64,000 bases of DNA from Cyanophora paradoxa. Taxonomy: Eukaryota; Glaucocystophyceae; Cyanophorales; Cyanophoraceae. Below the pieces are notes generated by a model. That model saw only the letters and a program-made list of their open reading frames with translations. It had not been told where the DNA came from and made no database searches. This document shows, piece by piece, positions 45,185-55,418 of the stretch (the stretch's first letter is position 1; the number at the start of each line of letters is the position of its first letter). The position numbers and the translations under genes were made by a program. The stretch spans positions 124,001 to 188,000 of the forward strand of contig QPMI01000553.1 of the NCBI GenBank assembly GCA_004431415.1. The letters are read 5' to 3'.

Positions 45185-46146
45185 GCTCCTCCGAGCGAGG
45201 AGCGGCCTCTTCCTCGGCAAGTTCCCGGCTACCGCTCTCTCGGCTCTCTTCTTGACTTTTCAATTAGGTTCTCGGCTCTCGGCTCGCTAAGGTTAGACTT
45301 TTCAGCGTCTCTGGATTGCGTTTCGTGCATTTTCCTTTCAGATGTGTACATGTACAGCGTGCCGCGGCGGCTGGCGTTTTCCTTTCGATTCAACTAGGGC
45401 AGTCGTAAATATTCGATTTCGCAGCTTGTGAGTGCATAACTTGGTAATATGATATGGAATCAAGAGTTTGTGTGGAGGCTTCGTCGGCTGCAGACCATCG
45501 ATCAGGGCCCGGCCCTAGGCCTGGGCCGGGCTGTGGACTCGCGATCGGGACGGCGCCCGGCCCGGCCGGCCGTACTACGGTACGTATATACGTATACGTA
45601 TACGCGTGCACGTGGCCGCGAGCTGCGCGCCGCGGCGCCGGCCGCGGCCGCGGGCCGTGCAACTCACAATCATGATCAGTGATCAATCTAGATCTTGAAT
45701 TAATATTCTTCCGAATTCGAATTCGAAATTCGTGAGTGCCATGGCGTTATATGTGGCCAGCACGCGTACGTATGCCATGATGCGCGAAGTCCGCGCTGGA
45801 AAGGTCCCAAAGCCCTGTACAGGCAGGCTGAGGCAGCACCCAGCCCCACACCAGCGCTCGGTTGCGGATGCAGATTATGCACTGATCGAGTAACAGTCGT
45901 CAATGAATCTAAGAGCTAACGTAGTACCGATTTAAATTCGAAACCCATGAGTACACCGGAATAGTAAAAAGGCCATGAAACACCCGGTATCTGGACCAAA
46001 AACTAAGCATAAAGAAGGGGTAGCAGAGGTCCAAAAAGGAAAGCAGGCCATAAAAGAGAATGCCACGCTACTGCAGACTTGCATGCTACCACCGAACGCT
46101 GGAAAGGGCTTCCTAGCAGAAAGAAATGGGGGATGAGAGGCGCGCT
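45185..46146. other. Convergent spacer with palindromic words
   Basis: 962 bp between convergent NDH2 (+) and the zinc-finger gene (-). About 45580-45620 is a run of TACGTATA palindromes, and 45700-45730 has GAATTCGAATTCG. No gene is supported. Confidence 0.55.
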
Positions 46147-46712
46147 TCACTTGTCGCGGTACAAGGGCTTGCTGGGGGCGTCCGCGTCTTTCCTAAAGGC
46201 GCGAACGACGCCGACCCCGCTGCCGCGACATGCGCCGCACTCCACCTTGCAGCAGCCCAGGCACTTGAAGCAGATTCGCAAGGGCACGACCACGCCCATG
46301 CCCGCGCATTGCTCGCCTGCGCTTGGCGGGTCAGAACGGGGAACGACGGTGCATTCTAGCAACTCGGGTGGGAGAGGCGCGCACAGGAGACAAAACCGCT
46401 GCCGGCGCAGTGTGGGCACTTGCGCTTGAAGCTCGCGGACGCCGAAGACTGAGATTCCGCCGCCGGTGCGGATGTGGATTGGAATTGGAAGGAGGTGTGG
46501 GCATCAAAATTGAAGGCGGGAGCGGATGGATTGGACGGGGCGGCAGTGGACGCGGAGCGCTCGTCTTCCCGAACGACCTCCTTCGACGCGATCCGGCGGC
46601 TCGGCGGACGCCGCCTCGGTATGCTAGAAGATCTCCGGGGGCCGATGTTCGGGATAGATGTGTTGAACAGGGGCACCACGAAGGCGGGGTCGGTACCAGC
46701 TGTCGCCGCCAT
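46147..46712 (-). CDS. Small DnaJ-type zinc-finger protein
   Basis: Two exons. The first encodes MAATAGTDPAFVVPLFNTSI, a basic/Ser-rich region and KCPHCAGSG. A GT-AG intron (GTTTTGTCTC ... GCGCAG, about 46400-46312) then joins to GEQCAGMGVVV. The rest is RICFKCLGCCKVECGACRGSG. This gives repeated CxxC-GxG-like units as in the DnaJ zinc finger, without a J domain. Proteins of this kind include the chloroplast Rubisco chaperone BSD2 and thiol/disulphide chaperones. The spacing is less regular than in BSD2, so I do not assign that name. It ends DAPSKPLYRDK. Targeting is unclear; an early Pro/Phe-rich N-terminus could be a plastid signal (inference). Confidence 0.6.
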
Positions 46713-47183
46713 CGCCCTGCGTCCTGCGTCCTATGCTCCATTAGGAATGCCCAGCCGCATGCTGATGTGTCAGGAGGGGCGACCCACCGTCTGTTTGAAC
46801 CCTAGCCGCCCGCTCTGAAGCAGATGCGCGCACGCCCGATCGCGGTCTAACCGGAGGACGTCCCGGAAACAGATCGCCGTGCACAGCACCCGGTTGCCTT
46901 GCAGGCGCGACTCCCCTGAGCGGCCTTACCAGGTCGCTGCCCAAACGACTTGAGTGCAGTACCCCGCAACCACGCACCACTGCTGCTGCCGCCGCCGCGA
47001 TGCTGGACATACGTGCGTCTCAGCCTCGTCCTCTGCACCTGTCTATGCTCTGACATGATATGTGCAGAGATCGATGACGACTACAGGCAAGATCCGGTAC
47101 AAACATGCCCGCTCTGTCTGTGACTCTGTGCAATACTCGATGTGACTGTGTCGCGCTGTCGCAGATCTCGTTCTTGACGTACT
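46713..47183. other. Divergent spacer
   Basis: 471 bp between divergent starts of the zinc-finger gene (-) and the membrane-protein gene (+). An additional 5' exon of the membrane protein could lie at about 47163-47183 (ISFLTYYG) but does not join cleanly. Confidence 0.4.
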
Positions 47184-49366
47184 ATGGTGCCTCGTGGAAT
47201 GGGCCAGCGCGGCCGGCCCCCGGCCCGCTCGCTCGTGATGCTGCGCGTCTGCACGGCTGAGCAGCTGACCGATGCGTCGGCAGCGCTCTTCGCGCTGGCA
47301 GGAGGGTGCACCGTGGTGTGGGCGCGGCTGATGCTGCGGAACAAGTCCTACCTGGCGCGAGCCCACATCCTGATGCTCGGTACGCGACCGGCTGCTGCAG
47401 ACGCCGGGCCGGGCTTACGAATTGCGAAAACGGGGCTGGTTCTTCGCACCCCGAGCGCTCCGGCACGCGGCCCCGCTCACGCTTCCGCGCAGCGTACTCT
47501 GTCGCCTACACCTTCTACCTTCTCCTCCTGGGCATCGTGCACAGCCCCGGCGCGAATCCCGAAAAGGACAGCCTGATCATATCGTTCGGTGCGCCGCGCG
47601 CCGCCCGGCTGCGAGGATCTTGCAGCGGTCTGCGGCCTGACGCTTCGCCCCGCAGTGGTTCTGGACCTGGCCGACGGTTCGCACGCCTGCGCTTCTGACG
47701 GCCGCGCCCGTATGCGCGCGGGGCTTGACGTGGTGGCTTGATTAGGCACGCTCTCGAACGTTACGCTGGCGGCGCTGTTCGTTGGATGGAGCCTGCCGCA
47801 GCCGATCCTCTCGAAGCAGGAGAAGGCGATGGTCTTCATTCCCTGGGTCACGTTCATCTCCTGCTCCTTCGTCACGTACATATGCTTCCTGGCGCGTCGG
47901 TTGTCGAGCGCCGGGACCCGCCCGCGCGCCGCCCTGACGCCCAGGGCAGATCGAATCCACCGCAACCTTCGCGTCGTATAATAGCCCCGGCTGGGTCTCG
48001 GTCACCTTCGTGCACAACGCCGCCATCATGGGTGAGCGCGCGGGCAGCCTGAGCCCGAGCTCCCTCGCGCCCCCCGGATCAAATCTTCTCCTCTCCGCAC
48101 ACGCAGGCGCCATCATTTCCCTCCTCGTCTTCTGCAACGTGCTGTGCGTGACGCGGCGCCGTGTGGAGGAGAGCTCGAACCAGGCCCGCAAGGTGCGCCG
48201 CTAGCCTCTGTACCCCACTCGTTGGCGCAGGCTGAGCCGGGGTACAGGTGGTTCTGCAGCTCCCGCGCATGTGGGCGCTCTACGTCGTCGCCTCTACCCT
48301 CGCCCAGATGGTGCGGCCGCCTTCCGGGGGCAGGATCCTTCTCCTCCGGGGGGGTACGATCACCCGGCGCAGGTCACGGGGTACGGCCCCGCGTGGAGCA
48401 CGGCGCTGGGGAAGCACGGCGTCCGCCTGGCGTTCAACTGGAAGGTCGGCTCGCTCCTGTACCCCGCCCCGTACCTCGTGTGCGTGTACCCCGGACCCCG
48501 CTGCCGCGTACCCCTCCCGAGCATCTTTCCAGGTACACGGAGCTGGCGCCGGAGGGGGTAGACATGCCGACCCTGGCGGACGAGGAGGAGGGCACGCAGG
48601 CGGCCCCGCGGCCGCTCGCGGGGCCGGCGCGGGGCCCGGCGGGCGGGCGGGCCGGCCGCTGGCTGCACCGGCGCCGCAGCCGGAGCCGTCCTTCGAGATA
48701 GGCGACGCGGGGCACGAGGAGGAGGAGGAGGCCGGCGCCGCGCGGGCCCTCCCTTCCCCGCATCGGCCGCCGTCCGGCCCCTGAAGCAGTACCCCGGCCA
48801 GACCCGCCTCAGCCGCTCGCCGGTCCCGCCGACCGCCGCCGCCGCCGCCGCCGCCCGGCTGCTCTTGTGGTGGCCCCCGCTGCGGCTCCGGCGCCGGCGC
48901 TGGCGCCGGCCGCGGCGCCGGCGCCGTGGGGACGGCTGGGGCGCGTTCGAAGGGGAGGCGGAGGCGGCGTGGCCAGACGCGGCGGCGTCCCGGCCCCCGC
49001 CGCCGCGGCGGCGGCGGCGGATCCCTGGGGAGCGCCCGCCCCCGTGCCGGCTGCGGGCGACGCGGCGAACCCGTGGGGCGCGCCGGCAGAGCCGCGGCTC
49101 CGACGGCGGCGGCGGCGACGACGGCGGCGGGCGGGCGGGCTGGGGCGACGACGAGGCTGAGGACGGCGACGAGGGGGACTGGGGGGGTTGGAACGCCTCC
49201 GCGCAGCCCGCCTCGCCCGTGCGCCCCGCCCCGCCCCACCCCGCCCCGCCCTGCCCCGCCCCCCGTCTTCTGAGGCCGGGCCCATCAGGCGCCGGGGGCG
49301 GGGGCGCCGTCGCCCCCCGCGGCGGACATTTCGCAGCTGAAGCGCGTGGCGGGCAAGAAGGACTAG
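47184..49366 (+). CDS. Polytopic membrane protein of unknown function
   Basis: I do not recognise this family. At least six hydrophobic segments are read across in-frame introns: ALFALAGGCTVVWARLML, YSVAYTFYLLLLGIVH, LSNVTLAALFVGWSLP, MVFIPWVTFISCSFVTYICF, VTFVHNAAIMGAIISLLVFC and MWALYVVASTLAQ. This topology could be GPCR-like. Then come GYGPAWSTALGKHGVRLAF, an acidic ELAPEGVDMPTLADEEEG, and a long Ala/Pro/Trp-rich tail with DPWGAP, NPWGAP and GDWGGWN motifs, ending LKRVAGKKD. The start is 47184, or the in-frame ATG at 47238. The tail's exon joints after about 48600 are uncertain; the membrane protein could instead stop at 48701 and the Trp-rich region be separate. Donors include GTGCG and GTACCCC. 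Confidence 0.5.
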
Positions 49367-50335
49367 GCTTCGATCTCAATCCGACGATCGACCTGCTTAG
49401 CAGGCGGCTCCGCGCCTCGCCGCCGAGCTCGAGCTGAGGCCGCCGCCGCCCGCCGCGCCGGACCCGCGCGCGCGGATCAGATCAACCAGGTCAGATCGAC
49501 ATCTGCGCGCAAACAAGATCTAGCTGCGCGCGACGCTTCGAAACAAGAACCAGCTGCGCGCGAGCGCAGAATTCGAAGCTAGCGCTTTGTAACGCCCTCT
49601 AGATCTTTTAACTTCGCGATCGGCCGGGCTCGAGCGCTATCCGGGAGGTACCGGAAGCCTGCGCGCGGGGGGTCCTTGTGGGGGAGGTAGGTCCTTGTGG
49701 GGGGCCAGTGGGGGCCCAGCCGCCCAGGGGGGGTCCAGCAGGGGGCCGCTTGGAGCCCCAAAATAGCCTCGCGAGTTCGAATTTGGCAGGCTTTAATTGG
49801 GGTATCCACAATGCACATGCGCAGGGAAAAAACTCTTTCCTCTTGTTCAAATTGTTGGTGATTTGGTATATATATACCTCTATGAACACATCTAGTGTTA
49901 TTACGTTAACGTTCTTATAAAAGCTTTAATTTTCTTGTTAGCCTATATATATATACTACTATGATATATATATAGCAGAAATCGATGAGCGTTCTTGGAA
50001 AAAAACTTACACGTGGACGTCGGAGCCCCGCGCGGCCCGGGCCGCCGGCGCCCGGCCCGGGCCCCGGCCCCCGGGCCCGGCCGGCCTCGAGGCTCGAGCT
50101 TGCAATTAATATTGCACGCGCAGTTAAGCACGTTGCGAATTGGCCCACTGGCCCCGGTAAGTTGGCGCTCCGCTAGATCGAGCTCGGCACCAAGCCCTCA
50201 TCGAGCCTCTACCCCCCAGTGGTGAGGCAGTCCGAAAGAGGCGGTGAGCGTCGTCGTAGCGGGCAGGCCACTCGGCCTAGACCCTTAAAAACTTTGAAGT
50301 TGGACGTACGGAGGTCCCAAGCAGCACACAGGAAG
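49367..50335. other. Spacer with AT-rich and palindromic segments
   Basis: 969 bp. 49935-49980 is strongly AT-rich (TATATATATA words). 50030-50100 is a CCCGGG/GGCC-rich palindromic block. A stretch at 49675-49745 repeats GGGGG-flanked GTCCTTGTGGGGG words. No gene is supported. Confidence 0.5.
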
Positions 50336-52277
50336 ATGAAGGAACGCAGCCGGCGATCTGGCACCATGGTGAGTCCCGCCAGCTGAGTCTGGGCCTGCTC
50401 TGCCACCCCGACGTCGTTTTGTTGACTTATATGTGCTTTCTCTCTCTCTTTGTCGTCGCAGCGCACGACGAAAGGGCAGTGGTGCGTTCTGCACTCGCCG
50501 CCGCTCATACCTTCGTGCCCGGCCGCCGGTGACCCTGAGTTGCGTAGGCGCCCGGAAGAAGATGCCTGTCTGCTGGATCTCGTTAACAGATTGGGGCCTC
50601 GCTCTTGGGTGCGGCATGAACTCGTCATACCGCTGAGTGGCGTTTCCACTCAAGGGCCGCTGCGCAGAGCTCCATTGCGTCTGATCTGCAGTCTATGGTG
50701 CCCACAACATGCCGAACTGGCAAGCAGTGCCGGGAACGTGCGTGGGCTCTCGTTTCCCTTCCGGGGCCTCTGTGGACGGTCCACTGATTCGGCCCATGCT
50801 CTCGGCGTTCGCTTGTCCAGGTTACCTAAACCACCTTGATCCTTCGATCCGGAAGGACCCATGGTCAGTTCGCCCCGCTGCGCACGCAGATTCCAATCGA
50901 ACCCTTCTGACGTGCGCGCTCATCCAGGACATCCGATGAGGATGCTCTGCTACTAAAGCTGCACGCCGAGTTGGGTAACCGCTGGGCAGACATCGCAAAG
51001 GTGCGGCGCCAGGTACCCTCAATTTGAACTCTAGATGGGCGCTCACCGCTGACGCAGATGCTGCCCGGCCGGTCCGACAACGCGTGCAAAAACCGGTGGA
51101 ACTCCACCTTAAAGCGTCAAATGCCCGAGAACGAGATGGACAGCGACGAGGACGACGAGGATTCGGAGGACGACTTCCTTCCCGCGAAGCGCAGCTCGAA
51201 GACCCGCGGTGCGGCTCCCGTCGCTGCGCTGCGACATGCAACCGCTCATGTTCGATCCTTTCAACTGCAGCGACGCGTATGTTGAAGCGGGCGAGGCGAA
51301 CTGTGGTGCAGGAGATGCCGCGCCTTACGGCTTCGGCCTCGGCGAGCGGCGACGACGACGACTCGGAGGAGGACGCACACAGTTCTGAGGAGGATGCCGA
51401 GCTCGTCGTCGAGCCGGCCGTCAGCACGCGGCGCTCGGTGCGGCGCCCGTCCACGCGGCGGCTCTCTTCCGCCCGCTTACCAGTCGCCCCGCAGGCGCAG
51501 CGCGCTGCTGATAAAGTGGCGGCGGACATCTGGCCGCAGCCGATAATAAAGGTGGAGACGGAGCCCTCGCCGTCGCTGGTGGTGCGGGTGGCCTCTCCGG
51601 TGCAGCCGTCGGCGCAGGCGCAGCAGCAGCTGGCAGCGGCGACGTCTCCCTCGGCGATGTCGTCTGCAGCCTCGGCGGTGCGGGCGGTTGCGGTGAAGCC
51701 AGCCGCTCCGGCGGTCGCGGCAGTGGCACCAGCAGCGGCAGCGGTGGCAGGGCCGTCGGTTTCGGCAGGGCCCTCGGCCCACCCTGCGCCGGTGCCCAAC
51801 GGGAAGCCCCACGCGCGGATCAAGCTGGCGCGGGGTCGGCCCCTGGCAGCGCCGGCGCCGGCAGGGGCGCTGATGGTCGGCATGCACCGCTCGGACTCGC
51901 TGCCGAGCCTCGTGTCCGAGTCCTCGGAGGGGTCGTCGAGCTCGCAGCCGTCATCGCCGTGCTCGCCTTGCTCGCCGGTGCTGCCGTGCGAGACGGCGCT
52001 GCCGCGGGCCGGCTCCTCCATCACGTCGTCGTCGCTGGCGCTGCTGGACTCGCTGGTGTCGCAGCCGTCGGCGGCGTGCGACACGTCGGGCCTTGAGTGC
52101 ATCCGGGAGCTCGACATCGACGTGGCCAGCTTCCTGGACGACGCCTCGGTCCCCTCGGACTCGTCGGCGGCCGGGAGCCCCAAGTCCCGCCCCGCCGGCG
52201 GCCCCGCCCCCGCCGGCTTCGAATTCGACCTCTTCTCCTCCCTCGTCGACGAGGACCCGTTTTCTGCCATTTGCTGA
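50336..52277 (+). CDS. R2R3-MYB transcription factor
   Basis: Starts MKERSRRSGTM (50336-50368); the second exon begins at 50462. R2 is KGQWRPEEDACLLDLVNRLG-PRSWSMVPTTCRTGKQCRERYLNHLDP. R3 is [48 protein letters not shown]. The regularly spaced Trp residues and the recognition helices are intact. R1 is absent. R2 is split by introns with TAG and CAG acceptors. Downstream is an acidic stretch (MDSDEDDEDSEDDF), a basic patch (MLKRARR), a long Ala/Pro/Gln region and Ser-rich segments. The C-terminus AGFEFDLFSSLVDEDPFSAIC is acidic-hydrophobic and could be an activation domain. This MYB type resembles the cell-cycle and stress MYBs of algae; targets are unknown. Confidence 0.85.
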
Positions 52278-52708
52278 TTTTATTATTTACGAAGGTTTCT
52301 CATTATTTCCAGTAGCTCTATGATACTTTTTGACCAGGCAGGGTGCCGGCTGCGCGCCCTTTGGGCGCCGGCAAGGCTTAAAACCACAGACCTGTACCAA
52401 ATTCTTTATCTCTGTTGTATACTCCGCGAATAAACTCGTGCGAACCGACAGTGCTGTTCAAGCCACGGGTGCCGTCAACGCCACACTTTGCACGCGTGCG
52501 ATGTGTATGCAGTGTCGGATCGAATTCGATTCTCACGATCTAAATCTAAATCTACATCAAATTCTAACTGTTTCCTGCATCTGCTCTGAAAAAGAAGTGA
52601 AGCGGCTGCCCGCTGAAAATGAGGCCTTGCCGAGGCGCCGCGGCGCATACAGAGCTCGAGAGAGGCGAGGCGGCAGGCGGCGCCGAGGCGCGGTGGGCGG
52701 CGGCCCAA
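52278..52708. other. Convergent spacer between MYB and transporter
   Basis: 431 bp, moderately AT-rich, holding both 3' regions. TCTAAATCTAAATCTACATC words occur at about 52536-52556. No gene seen. Confidence 0.5.
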
Positions 52709-54941
52709 TCAGTCGGCGCGCTCGGCCTCGAGGCTGCGACGGTTCCAGAGGGGGAGGAGGAAGGCGGTGCAGATGGCACAACAGGCGAGCATCGCGATGA
52801 AGTAGGCGTTCCACCCGTACTTCTTCACGACAACCTGCCAGGAAGAGCAAGAAGAAGAGCAAGATCAGGGCAGGTTGCTGCGCCGCTCGAGCAGGCTTGT
52901 TCAATCGCGTACGGTGACGGGGTGGCCGGCGGCGGAGGACCCAAAGTAGGCGATCCAGCCCAGGAAGCCCGAGGCGGTCGACACGGCGCTCCTGCGGGCG
53001 GTGTACGCGTTAGAAGGGGGCGTGAGGAGTGGGAACGGAGCGGGGGGGCGGGGGGGGGGGGTACCGGTCGACGAGCTCCATTCCGGCGAGGCCGATGAGG
53101 AGCTGGGGGCCGTACAGGAAGAAGCCGACGAGGGATACCGCGAGCCAGTCCAGATAGCGATACCCCGAGGGGACAGCCCAGAACCCCAGGATTGACACCG
53201 CGATGCCTGCGGCGGAAGAGCTCAGGACTGAGTGTACGGGACAGAACAGACGAGAAGAAGGAAAAAGAAGAGGGGGGTACCTGCGAGGAACATGACGATG
53301 ATGGGGACGCGGCGGCCGCCGAACATGTTGTCGGAGGCCCAGCCGGCGGCGAGGGAGCCGAGGAGGCCGCCGATCTCGCGCCCCGAGACGCGGAACGCGG
53401 CCTCCTTGGCGTCCGAGACGCCCTTGGCGTCCATGAGGTAGAAGTGGGACCAGCTCGTCACGCCGCTGATGAAAACATAAGAGAGAGATAAGCAAGAAGA
53501 AATAAGAGAGAGAGATAAGCAAGAAGAAATAAGAAGGCAGAAGAAAGAAGAGAAGAACGCTGGCGCACTTGCGGATGAAGTAGAAGAAGAAGTAGGAGAG
53601 GGCGAGGAGCCAGCAGGCGGGGTTGGAGAGGACGTGCTTGAAGAGGATGGTCTGGAACGACTCCTTCTTGGGCGGCGCGAGGGCCTTGCCCTTGGCCTTG
53701 GGCGGGTTGTCGTTGCGGAAGACCTCGACGGGGGGCAGGCCCACGGCGTAGGGCGAGGCCCGGAGCTCGCTGAGGGTGTAGAGCCCGGCCAGGACGCCGA
53801 TGGCGCCGGGGAGCCACATGCCGGCCTTCCACCCGATGGTCGACGCGGCCCAGCCGGCCACGATCGCGATGAGGAAGGCGCCCAGGTTCTGCGACGTGTT
53901 CCAGATGCCGCAGACTGTGCCCCGCTCCGACTGCGAGAACCAGACGGAGAAGAGCCTGCGCCGCGCCCGCACGCGTGAGCCGCGCCGGAGAAGGAAGGGA
54001 AAGGGAGCGAGAAAGGAGCTCACCGTGTGCAGACGGGGGCGCCGGTAGCCGCGAACCAGCCGACGAGGCCCCAGATGAGGGACATCGTGGACACGTTGGG
54101 CGCCATCGTGAAAAGAACGTTGAGGCCGCCGGTGACGAAGAGGCCGAGCGCGAAGAGCAGGCGCGGACTCACGAGGTCGCCCGCGATGCCGCTGCGGCGC
54201 GGGCTCGGGCGGCGCCGGGAGGGCGGCCGGCGGGGCGGAGAAGCACCTGATGAACTTGGAGAAGCCGTAGGCGATGGGGAAGATGGAGGTGATGATGCCG
54301 ATCTGCTCGAGGGTGACGGCGCCGCTGCTCCGCAGGACGGGGGCGACGTAGGTGAAGCTCGCCCGCGTGAAGTTGGAAGCCATGTTTCCGATGAAGAGGC
54401 CCATGAAGACTCGCGCACGCCACGTGTTGTACTTGCGCACGAGCGCGGGGTCGGTCACGTCGACCTCTGGCTCAGCGGGAGCGCCGGCGTCGGTGCCCTC
54501 CGCCGACGCGTCGCCCTCCGCCGCCGCGTCGCCCTCCGACGCCGCACCGGCGCCGAGCTCGCTGCGTATGGGTGATGCGCGGGCGGGGCCATCGCATGCG
54601 TCGCCGGTCCCTGCCGCGGCGGCGCTCTCCCGCGCGCGCTTGAAAATCGATCGGAGAGCCCGATCGTGTGCAGAGCGGCCCGTGAGGAAGCTGGAGGAGA
54701 TGCTGGCGGTGCTGTGGCAGAAGCTGCGGCGGGCGGGCCGCCTCAACGAGCCGGAGGCCGCCTCGAGGATCGAAGTGGGACGGGCGGCGCTGACGAGGCT
54801 CGGCTGCCGCATGCACCGTCGCGCGTCTGTACTGTAGCTAGCGGACGTGCTAGCCGCCGGTCCGACGGCCGCGCTGTGGCCGCCGGCGAGAACCCGATCG
54901 GCCCGAGGGAGCGGGCTCGGGGGTGCGAAAGCTGCCTGCAT
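52709..54941 (-). CDS. UhpC/SLC37-type organophosphate transporter (MFS), possibly plastidic
   Basis: The start MQAAFAPPSPLPRADRVLAG (54941) resembles a plastid presequence with Phe at position 5. A long, acidic N-terminal region follows. The MFS core begins YNTWRARVFMGLFIGNMASN, FTYVAPVLRSSGAV, IGIITSIFPIAYGFSKFISG, LFALGLFVTGGLNVLF, WGLVGWFAATGAPVCTRLFS and WFSQSERGTVCGIWNTSQN (signature loop). It continues through GVTSWSHFYLMDAKGVSDA, EIGGLLGSLAAGWASDNMFG, GFFLYGPQLLIGLAGMELVD and GWNAYFIAMLACCAICTAFL. This matches the GlpT/UhpC/SLC37 family of organophosphate:phosphate antiporters. Primary algae use UhpC-type carriers at the plastid envelope, so sugar-phosphate exchange there is plausible but inferred. 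One intron (about 53480-53532) holds a tandem repeat of about 27 bp. Confidence 0.8.
53481..53532. repeat. Two-copy tandem repeat, about 27 bp, in transporter intron
   Basis: GAGAGATAAGCAAGAAGAAA occurs twice in direct tandem. It is purine-rich on the plus strand, so pyrimidine-rich on the transcript strand upstream of the 3' splice site region. Confidence 0.7.
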
Positions 54942-55418
54942 CGCTTCGCGGGTGTGCTGCCGCCGCTCAATTGGGGCCACTGTCGTCAAACGGCAACGGC
55001 GGGAGCGATTTCGTCTTGGGGGGGCTTACCGGAGGGGGGTAGAGCATTGACGATGCCGCGTTCGGCGCCAGCGCCGGCACCCTCTGCGCACTGCGGCGCA
55101 TGCCTCGCCTTAAGCATATTAAGCACGTTAATTCGGCAGCGTCGCCGGGCCTAGGCGCCCAGCGCGCCGGCCCTGCCAACGCCGGCGCCGCGACTCCGTG
55201 ACTCGGCGAGCCCCGCCTACGCTTAAGATCCACCGAAGTTGAATACGATCATTTGAATTCGAATCCGATAAACTGAGAGGCGCGAAGCGGGGCGGAGGCG
55301 GGCGGTCGGAAGCTTAAGGGAACGGGCGGACGTGGACGAGGCAGGGAATGCAGGGAACGGGGGCGACTTGCAAGGAGGAAAGCGTGGGAGGGGAAGGGGA
55401 AGCTGCGATGCGGGGGGG
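54942..55418. other. Spacer between COG5 and transporter (both minus)
   Basis: 477 bp. GATCATTTGAATTCGAATCC at about 55248 is palindromic in part. No gene is supported. Confidence 0.45.
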
